A program made the translations under genes and the position numbers. A DNA stretch of 37,007 nt. It comes from Rhodospirillaceae bacterium (lineage in GTDB: Bacteria; Pseudomonadota; Alphaproteobacteria; SHVZ01). Shown here in pieces: positions 16,012 through 23,482 of this stretch. Within the stretch, counting starts at the first letter, position 1; each line of letters opens with the position of its first letter. The stretch lies in the NCBI GenBank assembly GCA_016792585.1, contig JAEULB010000024.1:1-37007 (forward strand). The letters run 5' to 3'. The notes under the pieces are model-generated. The model saw only the letters and a list, made by a program, of their open reading frames with translations, was not told where the DNA came from and ran no database searches.

Positions 16012-16941
16012 CTACCCGACCTTGTCGCCGAAGCTGCGAAGATACTTCATGCCGGTGTCGCACATGATTGTGACCACTGTCGAACCCGGTCCCAGACGCT
16101 CGGCGAGCCTGAGCGATGCGACGACGTTGGCGCCGGTCGAGGTGCCGCAGAACACCCCCTCCTCCCGCGCCAGTCTCAGCGCCATCTGAACCGCATCCTC
16201 GGTCGATACCGGCTCGATCGCATCGGGCAGATCCTTCCGCCACAGCGGCACGACGAAGCCGGCACCGACCCCGTCGATTTTGTGCGCGCCCGAGGGGCCG
16301 CCCGACAGCACCGCGGATTCCGCCGGCTCGACCGCGACCAGCGCGACCTTCCCGTTGCGCCGACGCAGGCCCTCGGCAGTGCCGCGGAACGACGCAGCGC
16401 TGCCGACCGCCTGGACGAAGCCGTCGATGCGTCCCTCGGTCTGCGTCCAGATCTCGTCGGCCATCTTGTGATAGGCGGCGAGCTGGTCGGCGTTCTTCAG
16501 CTGGTCGGTCCAGAACGCTCCCTTCTCCTTGGCAATCACGCCGGCGGCCTCGATCATGTCTTTCGTGAGCTGTGCGGTCATCTTGCCGCCGTCGCTCTTC
16601 ACCACGTGAAGGCGGGCGCCGAGGATCCGCATGTGGTCGAGCTTCTCCTTGGCGAAGGCGTCGGACGTGACAATGTCGAGCGGATAGCGCTTGACCGCGC
16701 AGATCAGCGCCAGCGACACGCCGGTCGAGCCGCCGGTGTACTCGACCACCGACCCGCCGGGCTTGAGGCGCCCATCGGCCTCGGCCGCCTCGATCATCGC
16801 CAGCGCCATGCGGTCCTTCATGCTGCCGGTCGGGTTCTCGTCCTCGAGCTTGAGGAGGATACGGGCGCTGTTCGACGGTGCGATGGTGAGGAGCGCCAGC
16901 AGCGAGGTGCCGCCGATGCGCTGGAGGATGTCCTGCTTCAT
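16012..16941 (-). CDS. Cysteine synthase-like PLP-dependent enzyme
   Basis: This 309-residue protein is a fold-type II PLP enzyme close to O-acetylserine sulfhydrylase and cystathionine beta-synthase. Lys42 in ENPTGSMKDRMA is the expected Schiff-base lysine; a substrate loop YTGGSTGVSLA follows near 68-78, and GTSTGAN near 265 is the PLP-phosphate loop. In CysK the substrate loop is usually TSGNTG, so TGGSTG here suggests a subgroup with different substrate preference, and cysteine synthesis from O-acetylserine should not be assumed. It stands alone, 28 bases from the LysE gene start on one side and divergent from the HxlR regulator on the other (86-base gap). Confidence 0.88.
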   Translation of the reverse strand: MKQDILQRIGGTSLLALLTIAPSNSARILLKLEDENPTGSMKDRMALAMIEAAEADGRLKPGGSVVEYTGGSTGVSLALICAVKRYPLDIVTSDAFAKEKLDHMRILGARLHVVKSDGGKMTAQLTKDMIEAAGVIAKEKGAFWTDQLKNADQLAAYHKMADEIWTQTEGRIDGFVQAVGSAASFRGTAEGLRRRNGKVALVAVEPAESAVLSGGPSGAHKIDGVGAGFVVPLWRKDLPDAIEPVSTEDAVQMALRLAREEGVFCGTSTGANVVASLRLAERLGPGSTVVTIMCDTGMKYLRSFGDKVG

Positions 16942-17027
16942 CTTTCCTTCCTAGGCCGGCCGGGTCGGGCTGTCAGGTACGGAATCCGGACCGCCCCGCC
17001 AGCCTCTCCCGTGCTACGGTCTTTCGT

Positions 17028-17711
17028 ATGAGCGGATACGGTCAATTCTGTTCGGTGGCGCGCGCGCACGAGGCGCTGGGCGGCCGCTGGACGCTTCTTG
17101 TCGTGCGCGAGCTTCTCTGCGGCAGCCGGCGCTTCAACGACATCAGGCGCGGCATCCCCAGGGTCTCGCGCACGATGCTGTCGGAGCGGCTGCAGACGCT
17201 GGTAGAAGCCGGCGCGGTCGAGCGCAGCGAGGGGGAGCACGGTCCCGAATACGCGCTGACCGAGTCCGGCCGCGAGTTGGCGGCATTGGTTGGTGCGCTC
17301 GCCGTCTGGGGCCAGCGCTGGCTGCCCAGGCACGCCGCCGACGAGGATCTGGACTTCGAACCGCTGCTGGTCGACATGCAGCGCCGTGTCCGCTTCGACG
17401 CCTTGCCGGCCGAGCCGGTGGTCGTCCGCTTCGAGATCGACGGGCCGCGCGATCCGCGCTTCCTGCTGCTGAAGCGCGGCGAGGCGTCGCTGTGCACGCA
17501 GAACCTGGGATTCCCGGAACTCACTCTCCGCGCGCGCCTCGGCGTGCTGGCCGGGTGGTGGCGCGGCGACCTCGACTTCAAGCGCGCCGATGTGACCCTC
17601 GACGGTCCAAGGGGGCTCGTCCGCGCCTTCCCGACCTGGTTCGAGCGCTATCAGTTCGCCCACATCACCCCGGCCCACGTCTCCCCGACAAGGGAGGCCC
17701 GTGCGTCATGA
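17028..17711 (+). CDS. HxlR family transcriptional regulator with C-terminal SCP2-like domain
   Basis: This 227-residue protein opens with the HxlR winged helix: CSVARAHEALGGRWTLLVVR, then RFNDIRRGIPRVSRTMLSER and a typical wing (SEGEHGPEYALTESG). The helix ends near residue 100; about 110 further residues follow, resembling the sterol-carrier/SCP2-like extension found on some long HxlR proteins and likely to form a ligand pocket. A cysteine at about residue 7 matches the position of redox-sensing cysteines in many HxlR proteins. It overlaps the DUF488 gene by four bases (ATGA), and is divergent from the cysteine-synthase-like gene, a possible target. Confidence 0.9.
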   Translation: MSGYGQFCSVARAHEALGGRWTLLVVRELLCGSRRFNDIRRGIPRVSRTMLSERLQTLVEAGAVERSEGEHGPEYALTESGRELAALVGALAVWGQRWLPRHAADEDLDFEPLLVDMQRRVRFDALPAEPVVVRFEIDGPRDPRFLLLKRGEASLCTQNLGFPELTLRARLGVLAGWWRGDLDFKRADVTLDGPRGLVRAFPTWFERYQFAHITPAHVSPTREARAS

Positions 17712-18094
17712 TCGTTCGCATCGTCCGCCTCGGAACGCCTCGTCATGCCAAGGAAGGCACGCGCATCGGCACGGTGCGCCGCCCGCCGCGCGGCGTGCCG
17801 AAGAACCGCTTCGCCGCCGACGACTGGTACGACGTCTGGTACCCGGACCTGTCGCCGAGCCAGAAACTGGTCGAGCGCGCGCTGAAAGCCGACACCACGG
17901 CCGACTGGAGCGCCTTCGTCCGCGCCTTCAAGGCCGAGATGAAGGAACCGGGGCCGAGCCGCTCGCTCGATCTCCTCGCCGCGCTGTCGCACGAATCCGA
18001 CTTCTCGGTCGGCTGCTATTGCGAGGACGAGGCGCGGTGTCACCGCTCGGTTCTGCGCGAGCTCCTCGGGGAGCGGAAGGCGAAGATCGGCTAG
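17708..18094 (+). CDS. DUF488 family protein
   Basis: This 128-residue protein belongs to DUF488: IVRLGTPRHAKEGTRIGTVR, then the WYDVWYPDLSPS segment, and a C-terminal GCYCEDEARCHRSVL with the conserved cysteines and the Cys-His-Arg triplet typical of the family. DUF488 proteins have no settled activity. Its ATG lies inside the stop of the HxlR regulator, so the two are translated together; the pairing suggests a shared stress or small-molecule response. Its end overlaps the convergent kinase gene by four bases. Confidence 0.9.
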   Translation: MIVRIVRLGTPRHAKEGTRIGTVRRPPRGVPKNRFAADDWYDVWYPDLSPSQKLVERALKADTTADWSAFVRAFKAEMKEPGPSRSLDLLAALSHESDFSVGCYCEDEARCHRSVLRELLGERKAKIG

Positions 18095-19884
18095 GCCTTG
18101 AGCCGAGTCACGTTGCTTGGCGACGCAAGGGCCGTCACGGCGTCGAACAGCTGCTTGTCGGTGAACGGCTTGGTGAGGATGGCCGCGTGCTTGAAGGACT
18201 CCGGCAGGCTCTCCCGGCCGTAGCCGGTCACGAAGATGAAGGGGATGCGCCGGCGGGTGAGCGCGGCGGCGATCTCGCCGACCGGCTTTCCGTGCAGGTT
18301 GGCATCGAGCAGAGCGGCATCGGCATCGCTCCGCTCGATCGCCGTCAGCGCCTCCCTCTCGGTGCCGAGCGGACGCGCGACCTCGGCGCCGGCGGCCTCC
18401 AGGCTGCCGACGAGGGCGAGCGCGATCAGCGGCTCGTCTTCGATCACCAGCAGGCGCCGGCCGGCGAGGATTGGAGGAGGCTCCGCGGGTGAATCCAGGG
18501 TCGTCGCCGACGCGACCATTTCCGCCTCCGGCTTCGCTGCGACCCTCGTCGAGGAGACCGGCAGCGGCAGCGTGATCTCCCAGGTGACCCCTTTCGCGTC
18601 GCACAGCATTTCGGCGCGGCCGCCCTCGCTCATCGCGCTCTGCTCGATCAATCGCGTGCCGAAGCCGCGGGCGATCGGCGCCGTCACCGGCGGGCCGCCA
18701 CGCTCCTCCCATTTGAGGTGGAGCATGGCGTCCTTGACCGACCAGTTGACCGTAATCCAGCCGCCGGTCGATGACAGCGCACCGTGCTTGGAGGAGTTGG
18801 TGCCGAGCTCGTGCAGCATCAGCGCCAGATGCAGCGTCATCTGCGGCGCCAGCAGGACTGTCGGTCCCCACGCCGTAAGCCTGGTCTCGTCGACCGAGCC
18901 GTGCAGCAACTGGTCGCGGATCAAGGCCCGGAGATCGGCGCCCTGCCAGGTCGAGTCCGTCAGCAGCGTGTGCACGCGGGCCAGCGACTGGATGCGGCCG
19001 GCGAAGCGCGTGGCGAAATCGGCCGGATCCTTGGTGTTCCACAGCGTCTGCTGGACGATCGCCTGCACGACGGCGAGCGTGTTCTTGACCCGATGGTTGA
19101 GCTCGCTGATGAGCAGTTGCCGGGTGGCGTCGGCCTGCTTCCTCTGGCTGATGTCGCGGGCGATCTTCGAGGCGCCGACGATGGCGCCGTTGGCATCGCG
19201 CACCGGCGACACGGTCAGCGAGATGTCGATCGCGCTGCCGTCCTTGCGCCGGCGGATCGTCTCATAGTGGTCGACTCGCTCGCCGCGCCGGATGCGCGCG
19301 ATGATGCCCGGCTCCTCTTCCAGCCGGTCCGGCGGAATCAGCATCGAGATCGACTTTCCGATCGCCTCTTCGGCGGTGTAGCCGAACAGTCGCTCGGCGC
19401 CTTTGTTCCAGCTGGCGATGGTGCCGTCGAGGGTCTTCGAGACGATCGCGTCGTCGGAGGACTCGACGATCGAGGCGAGCCGGCGCGAAAGCTGCTCGCC
19501 GCGGGCCCGGTCGGTCACGTCGCGGAAATAGCAGATGACGCCGTGACGCCCGTCGCCCATCGCGATCCGATCGAGCCGCCACTCGTAGGACTCGACGGCG
19601 TCGCGGTCCGCGCGCTCCTCCGTCAGCAGAGGCGCGACGTAGGGCTCGCCGGTCTCCAGGGTGTGTCGAAAGCGACGGACGGCCTCGTCGGCGAAATCCT
19701 TCTTCCAGAGGATATGGATGACCTCGTCGAAGTCGCGGCCGACGACGCCGCCCGGGATGTCGCCGAAGACCGGACGCGCGCTCTCGTTGACCGCGGAGAT
19801 GCGGAAGTCGGCATCGACGACATATGCACCGAGCGGCGCATGACCCAGAAGGGCATCGAATTGCGGAATCAGCGGATGGGACAC
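18091..19884 (-). CDS. HWE-family sensor histidine kinase with C-terminal receiver domain
   Basis: This 597-residue cytoplasmic hybrid kinase has two PAS domains (about 8-125 and 135-248, the second with SWNKGAERLFGYTAEEAIGK), then the HWE dimerisation/phosphoacceptor region ELNHRVKNTLAVVQ with His264, an ATPase domain with the HELGTNSSKHGAL box (358-370) and the WEE triplet at 392-394 that defines the HWE group, and a receiver domain (about 476-590) with acidic pair Glu482/Asp483, phosphoacceptor Asp527 and Lys572. No membrane segment is seen, so the signal is probably sensed inside the cell. HWE kinases of alphaproteobacteria often feed the general stress or light response; no PhyR, NepR or EcfG gene is in this window, so the partner is unknown. 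Confidence 0.95.
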   Translation of the reverse strand: MSHPLIPQFDALLGHAPLGAYVVDADFRISAVNESARPVFGDIPGGVVGRDFDEVIHILWKKDFADEAVRRFRHTLETGEPYVAPLLTEERADRDAVESYEWRLDRIAMGDGRHGVICYFRDVTDRARGEQLSRRLASIVESSDDAIVSKTLDGTIASWNKGAERLFGYTAEEAIGKSISMLIPPDRLEEEPGIIARIRRGERVDHYETIRRRKDGSAIDISLTVSPVRDANGAIVGASKIARDISQRKQADATRQLLISELNHRVKNTLAVVQAIVQQTLWNTKDPADFATRFAGRIQSLARVHTLLTDSTWQGADLRALIRDQLLHGSVDETRLTAWGPTVLLAPQMTLHLALMLHELGTNSSKHGALSSTGGWITVNWSVKDAMLHLKWEERGGPPVTAPIARGFGTRLIEQSAMSEGGRAEMLCDAKGVTWEITLPLPVSSTRVAAKPEAEMVASATTLDSPAEPPPILAGRRLLVIEDEPLIALALVGSLEAAGAEVARPLGTEREALTAIERSDADAALLDANLHGKPVGEIAAALTRRRIPFIFVTGYGRESLPESFKHAAILTKPFTDKQLFDAVTALASPSNVTRLKA

Positions 19885-19987
19885 TGTATGCTTGGGTCGA
19901 AAGGCATGGAACGAAGGTCACGCCAAGATAGCCGGCGGCGGAGGCATTGCCCCCGTGGCAATTTGGTTACTTCGGCCCCCTCGCACC

Positions 19988-20008
19988 AGTTGCGAACAAT
20001 TCGCAACT
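19988..20008. promoter_or_regulatory. Perfect palindrome, candidate operator for the PadR-like gene
   Basis: AGTTGCGAA at 19988-19996 and TTCGCAACT at 20000-20008 are exact reverse complements around the spacer CAA. A good -10-like hexamer TAAGAT starts on the last base of the right arm (20008-20013), and the ATG of the downstream regulator is 17 bases beyond the palindrome. A dimeric regulator bound here would block the promoter, so autoregulation by the 175-residue protein is the simplest reading. The gap is AT-richer than the surrounding genes. Confidence 0.7.
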
Positions 20009-20025
20009 AAGATAGGATCGGCGGC

Positions 20026-20553
20026 ATGTATCGCGACAATTCCCTGATCCCGGCGGAAGCGGTGCGCCTGGCGGCGCTCGGCGAGCTGGCGCGGGCGCCC
20101 AGGGTCTATGCCGACCTCGCGGTCGCGGTCCGACACTTCGTTCAGCGGCTGGTCGGGCCCTCGCTGGATCTCCTGGGCCCGTCGCTGGAACTCCTGAAGA
20201 TCGAGGGATTGATCCGCCCGCTCGCCGGCGGCGACGAGCCGCTGCTTGGATTGACCGATGCCGGCCGCGCCGCGCTGACGCGCCTCCTCTCCGCACCGCT
20301 CAAGGTCCAGGGCGGCGAGATCAACCGCCTCGTGGTGGCGCTCAAGCTCCGCTTCCTCGACCTGCTGACGCCGGAGGAGCGCGTCGATCAGCTCGATCTC
20401 CTGGCCGATGCCTTGATCGGCGAGCATGCGCGTCTCGCCGATCTTCGCTGCACGACGGATCCCAACTCGCCGCTCGCCGCCTGGCTCGATCTCGAGATCG
20501 AGCAGATCGACACCAAGATCGCCTGGTGCGATCGTCAGCGGGATACCCGCTGA
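20026..20553 (+). CDS. PadR-like small regulator (hypothetical)
   Basis: This 175-residue protein is not one I recognise firmly. Its first half (RLAALGELARAPRVYADLAVAVRHF, LELLKIEGLIRP, LLGLTDAGRAALTRLLSAP) reads like a winged helix with the wing ending in LTDAGRAAL, and the second half (LRFLDLLTPEERVDQLDLLADALIGEHARL, then WLDLEIEQIDTKIAWCDR) like the helical C-terminal domain of PadR-type regulators. A perfect palindrome overlaps its likely promoter. It is convergent with the SDR gene, with only three bases between stops. PadR assignment is moderate; a DNA-binding role is more secure than the family name. Confidence 0.75.
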   Translation: MYRDNSLIPAEAVRLAALGELARAPRVYADLAVAVRHFVQRLVGPSLDLLGPSLELLKIEGLIRPLAGGDEPLLGLTDAGRAALTRLLSAPLKVQGGEINRLVVALKLRFLDLLTPEERVDQLDLLADALIGEHARLADLRCTTDPNSPLAAWLDLEIEQIDTKIAWCDRQRDTR

Positions 20554-20556
20554 CCG

Positions 20557-21297
20557 TCAGAGCAGGTGCTGGCCGCCGGTGATGAAGACCTCGGTGCCGG
20601 TGACGTAGGCCGACTCCTCGCTCGCGAGGTAGTAGACGGTCTTCGCCACTTCCTCAGGCTGGCCGAGGCGGTTCAGCGGAATCCTGGGCAGCAGAACCTC
20701 GGTCTCCGGCGACAGCATCGCGGTCTCGATCTCGCCAGGTGCCACCGCGTTCACGCGGATGCCGAGTTGCGCCAGCTCAGCCGCCATCTCGCGCGTCAGG
20801 CCCGAGAGCGCCGCTTTCGAAGTCGAGTAGGCGGAACCGGCGAAGGGATGGATCGCGTGGCCCGCGATCGAGGTCACGTTGACGATCGCGCCCTTGCCTC
20901 GATGAAGCGCCGACGCGAAGCCGCGGGCGAGCCTCAAGGGCGCGAAGAAGTTGAGCTCGAAGACCTGCCGCCACGCATCGAGGTCGCCGTTCAGCACGCC
21001 GAGACGCTCCTTGAACGGCGTCTTCGGCGACCAGCCGGCGTTGTTGATCAGCGCATGCAGCGGCGCGTCGCCGATCGTCGCGTTGGCCTCGGCGACGAAG
21101 CGCTCGAGGCTGCCGGGCTCGGCGAGGTCGGCGACGATGTGGCGGGTCCAGGCCGGATCGCGCAGGCACTCGGCCGGCACGTCGTCGCGCGACGAGGTCA
21201 GGATGCGCCAGCCGCGATCGGCAAACAGCCGCGCGGTCGCGTGCCCGATGCCGCGCGAGGCGCCGGTGATGATCGCGGTTCGGCGCGTGTCGTTCAC
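20557..21297 (-). CDS. SDR family oxidoreductase
   Basis: This 246-residue classical short-chain dehydrogenase uses NAD(P)H to reduce or oxidise an unknown substrate. The cofactor loop TGASRGIG is at 12-19, NNAG at 86-89, and the catalytic residues are Ser144, Tyr158 and Lys162 (YSTSK). The ending VTGTEVFITGGQ is the usual SDR C-terminal strand. The start is a GTG whose four bases GTGA overlap the stop of the cation transporter gene, indicating translational coupling; the longer open frame upstream lies inside that gene. It is the third gene of the pdxH operon. Confidence 0.93.
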   Translation of the reverse strand: MNDTRRTAIITGASRGIGHATARLFADRGWRILTSSRDDVPAECLRDPAWTRHIVADLAEPGSLERFVAEANATIGDAPLHALINNAGWSPKTPFKERLGVLNGDLDAWRQVFELNFFAPLRLARGFASALHRGKGAIVNVTSIAGHAIHPFAGSAYSTSKAALSGLTREMAAELAQLGIRVNAVAPGEIETAMLSPETEVLLPRIPLNRLGQPEEVAKTVYYLASEESAYVTGTEVFITGGQHLL

Positions 21298-22199
21298 GAG
21301 GCCATCTCCGGCTCCGCCGCGTCGGTCGGATCCTGGTGGATCAGGATCTCCGCGCCCGGAAACGCCTCGAGCAGGGCTCGCTCGACCTCGTCGCTGATGA
21401 CGTGGGCGCGAGACAGGGTGATCTCCGCCGGCAGCACCATGTGGAACTGGATAAAGAGGCTGGGACCGGAGCTTCGGGTCCGGAGATCGTGCACGGCGAG
21501 GACCTCGGGATGGCGCTTCACGATCGCCTCGATGCGCAGGCGCACATCGTCCGAGAGTTCGCGGTCCATCAGCATGTCGAGCGACGTGCGCGCGATCTGC
21601 AGCGCGCCGAACAGCATGTAGCCGGCGATGGCGATGCCGCAGACGGGATCGATCCACGTGATGCCGGCCCATTGCACAAGCGCCAGCGACAGGATGACGC
21701 TGCCGTTCATGAGCACGTCGCCGGAGTAGTGGAGGCGGTCGGCCCGGATCGCGACCGAGCCCGAACGTCTCACCACGTAGACCTGGAAGCGCACGAGCGC
21801 GAAGGTCGCGACGATCGATACGCCCATCACGACGAGGCCGATCGTCGCGTTCTGGATCGGGCGCGGCTGGAGCAGGCTGCCGGCCGCCTGCAGCACGACG
21901 AGAAGCCCGGATCCGGCGACGAAGGCGGCCTGGCCGAGCGCCGCAAGCGGCTCGGCCTTGCCGTGGCCGAAGCGATGATCGGCGTCGGCCGGCTCGAGCG
22001 CACGCCGGACCGCGATCAGATTGACCAGGGAGGCAGCGGCGTCGATCAGGGAGTCGACCAGGCTCGAGAGCACGGCGACGGATCCGGTCGCCTGCCAGGC
22101 AATGGCCTTGACCAAGGCAAGCCCGCAGGCCAGCGCGACGGCGGCATAGGTCGCGAGCCGCATCAGGCGCCGGGCGTTCGGCGACTCCGCCGAGGTCAT
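21294..22199 (-). CDS. Cation diffusion facilitator (FieF-like) transporter
   Basis: This 301-residue inner-membrane protein exports divalent metals (Zn, Fe, Mn, Co or Cd in the family) by proton exchange. The first membrane segments contain SLVDSLIDAAASLVN with the paired aspartates that bind metal, followed by the hallmark HRFGHGKAEPLAAL, a third metal pair in RADRLHYSGDVLMNG, and a cytoplasmic C-terminal domain with HDLRTRSSG and FIQFHMVLP. HxxxD at the second site reads HYSGD, as in FieF. I start at the ATG (complement 22197-22199) 10 bases after the pdxH stop; longer frames run into pdxH. It lies between pdxH and the SDR gene in one operon. Confidence 0.94.
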   Translation of the reverse strand: MTSAESPNARRLMRLATYAAVALACGLALVKAIAWQATGSVAVLSSLVDSLIDAAASLVNLIAVRRALEPADADHRFGHGKAEPLAALGQAAFVAGSGLLVVLQAAGSLLQPRPIQNATIGLVVMGVSIVATFALVRFQVYVVRRSGSVAIRADRLHYSGDVLMNGSVILSLALVQWAGITWIDPVCGIAIAGYMLFGALQIARTSLDMLMDRELSDDVRLRIEAIVKRHPEVLAVHDLRTRSSGPSLFIQFHMVLPAEITLSRAHVISDEVERALLEAFPGAEILIHQDPTDAAEPEMAS

Positions 22200-22209
22200 C
22201 GGCCGCGGC

Positions 22210-22800
22210 TCACGGAAACAGGCGGCAGGTCGACCACCCGCTCCCCTCCCGGCGGTAGACAAGGCGGTCGTGTAGACGGAACGGTTTGTCTTGCCAAAAC
22301 TCCATGGCTTCGGGCGCCACCCGGAAGCCCGACCAGTGCGGCGGCCGGGGGATGCTCCCGACCAGATGCCGGGTGGTCACCTCCGCCACCCGCTTCTCCA
22401 GATGGAAGCGGCCGTCGAGCGGCCGCGACTGGTCTGACGCCCAGGCGCCGATCTGGCTGCCGCGCGCCCGGGTCGCGAAGTAGGCGTCCGCCTCCTCGGG
22501 CCGGACCGGGGAGACCGGCCCCTCGATCCGCACCTGGCGGCGGAGCGACTTCCAGTGGAACAGCAGGGCGGCATTGGGGTTGGCCGCCAGTTCCCGGCCC
22601 TTGCGGCTCTCGAGGTTCGTATAGAAGACGAATCCGCTCGAATCGGCGTCCTTCAGCAGCACCATCCGGGCCGACGGGCGGCCGGCCGCATCGACGGTCG
22701 CCAGCGTCATCGCCGTCGGGTCGTTCGGCTCGCTCGCCTTGGCCTCGTCGAGCCAGCGATGGAAGAGCAGGATCGGATCGGCTTCATCCGTGTCAGTCAT
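22210..22800 (-). CDS. pdxH: Pyridoxamine 5'-phosphate oxidase
   Basis: PdxH (196 residues) uses FMN and oxygen to convert pyridoxamine or pyridoxine 5'-phosphate to PLP. The protein shows the family core [53 protein letters not shown] and the substrate-binding ending [19 protein letters not shown]. The length is slightly short at the N terminus but complete. It leads an operon with the cation transporter and SDR, and is divergent from the lipoprotein gene across a 129-base gap, an arrangement common in alphaproteobacteria. Confidence 0.97.
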   Translation of the reverse strand: MTDTDEADPILLFHRWLDEAKASEPNDPTAMTLATVDAAGRPSARMVLLKDADSSGFVFYTNLESRKGRELAANPNAALLFHWKSLRRQVRIEGPVSPVRPEEADAYFATRARGSQIGAWASDQSRPLDGRFHLEKRVAEVTTRHLVGSIPRPPHWSGFRVAPEAMEFWQDKPFRLHDRLVYRREGSGWSTCRLFP

Positions 22801-22833
22801 GGGCCCTGTCGCATGAGTGTGACCTACGCCACT

Positions 22834-22861
22834 TTGTTGCCTACATCGCCGCTATTATATG
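22834..22861 (+). promoter_or_regulatory. Candidate promoter for the lipoprotein gene
   Basis: Within the divergent 129-base gap, TTGTTG at 22834-22839 is followed 16 bases later by TATATG at 22856-22861 inside an AT-rich run (CTATTATATG). The lipoprotein ATG is about 70 bases downstream. The match is fair rather than strong. Confidence 0.35.
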
Positions 22862-22929
22862 CCGGTGACGGAACGGCGGGCGAAGGCGGCCCGTTGAGAA
22901 AAAACGAACTGAAATCAGAGGGACGTGAG

Positions 22930-23394
22930 ATGAAGATGAAGATCGTCGCGGTCGGCATGGCCGCGCTGGTGCTGGCGGGTTGCGAGGGCACCGGCCAGAA
23001 GCAGGGCGTCGGCACGGTCGCGGGCGCCATCGGCGGCGCCGCCCTCGGCAGCCAGTTCGGCCGCGGCACCGGCAACGTCGCGGCGATCGCCGCCGGGACG
23101 CTGCTCGGCGCCTTCCTCGGCAGCGAGGTCGGCAAGAGCCTCGATTCGGCCGACCGCGCCGCGCACGACCGCGCCCAGGCCCGCGCCTACGCCGCCCCGG
23201 TCGGCGAGCGCATCACCTGGAACAACCCGCAGTCCGGCAACTCCGGCTACGTCGTGCCGACTCGCGAAGGCACCTCGGCCGCGGGCGCCTATTGCCGCGA
23301 GTTCCAGAACACCATCGTCGTCGGCGGCCGCCAGGAACAGGCCTACGGCACCGCCTGCCGCCAGCCCGACGGCTCCTGGAAAGTCGTCCAGTAG
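22930..23394 (+). CDS. Glycine-zipper outer-membrane lipoprotein (17-kDa antigen type)
   Basis: This 154-residue protein has a lipoprotein signal peptide with lipobox LAGC, the lipidated cysteine being residue 18. A glycine-zipper region follows (about 26-68, GAIGGAALGSQFGRG and AGTLLGAFLGSEVG), forming two tightly packed helices. The C-terminal part (YCREFQNTIVVGGRQEQAYGTACR, DGSWKVV) is that of the rickettsial 17-kDa surface antigen family, with two cysteines. Such lipoproteins sit in the outer membrane and are thought to aid envelope integrity. The ATG at 22930 follows GAGGGACGTGAG. A stable hairpin stands 12 bases after the stop. Confidence 0.92.
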   Translation: MKMKIVAVGMAALVLAGCEGTGQKQGVGTVAGAIGGAALGSQFGRGTGNVAAIAAGTLLGAFLGSEVGKSLDSADRAAHDRAQARAYAAPVGERITWNNPQSGNSGYVVPTREGTSAAGAYCREFQNTIVVGGRQEQAYGTACRQPDGSWKVVQ

Positions 23395-23406
23395 CCCCCC
23401 TATCCC

Positions 23407-23436
23407 CACGCCTCGGGTCGAAAAACCCGAGGCGTG
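23407..23436 (+). terminator. Strong hairpin after the lipoprotein gene
   Basis: CACGCCTCGGGT and ACCCGAGGCGTG form a perfect 12-base-pair stem around the loop CGAAAA. It begins 12 bases after the stop. There is no run of T afterwards, so it may act as a Rho-assisted terminator or an mRNA 3' stabiliser rather than a textbook intrinsic terminator. Confidence 0.65.
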
Positions 23437-23458
23437 ACGGGCTCTTGCGCTATGATGC

Positions 23459-23479
23459 GGGTCCGTCGTAACCGGACCC
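23459..23479 (+). promoter_or_regulatory. Start-proximal hairpin ahead of the DnaJ-like gene
   Basis: GGGTCCG at 23459-23465 pairs perfectly with CGGACCC at 23473-23479 around a 7-base loop. The ATG of the DnaJ-like gene starts only three bases later, so the stem covers the place where a Shine-Dalgarno would be. No separate purine-rich ribosome site is visible. Confidence 0.5.
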
Positions 23480-23482
23480 TTG

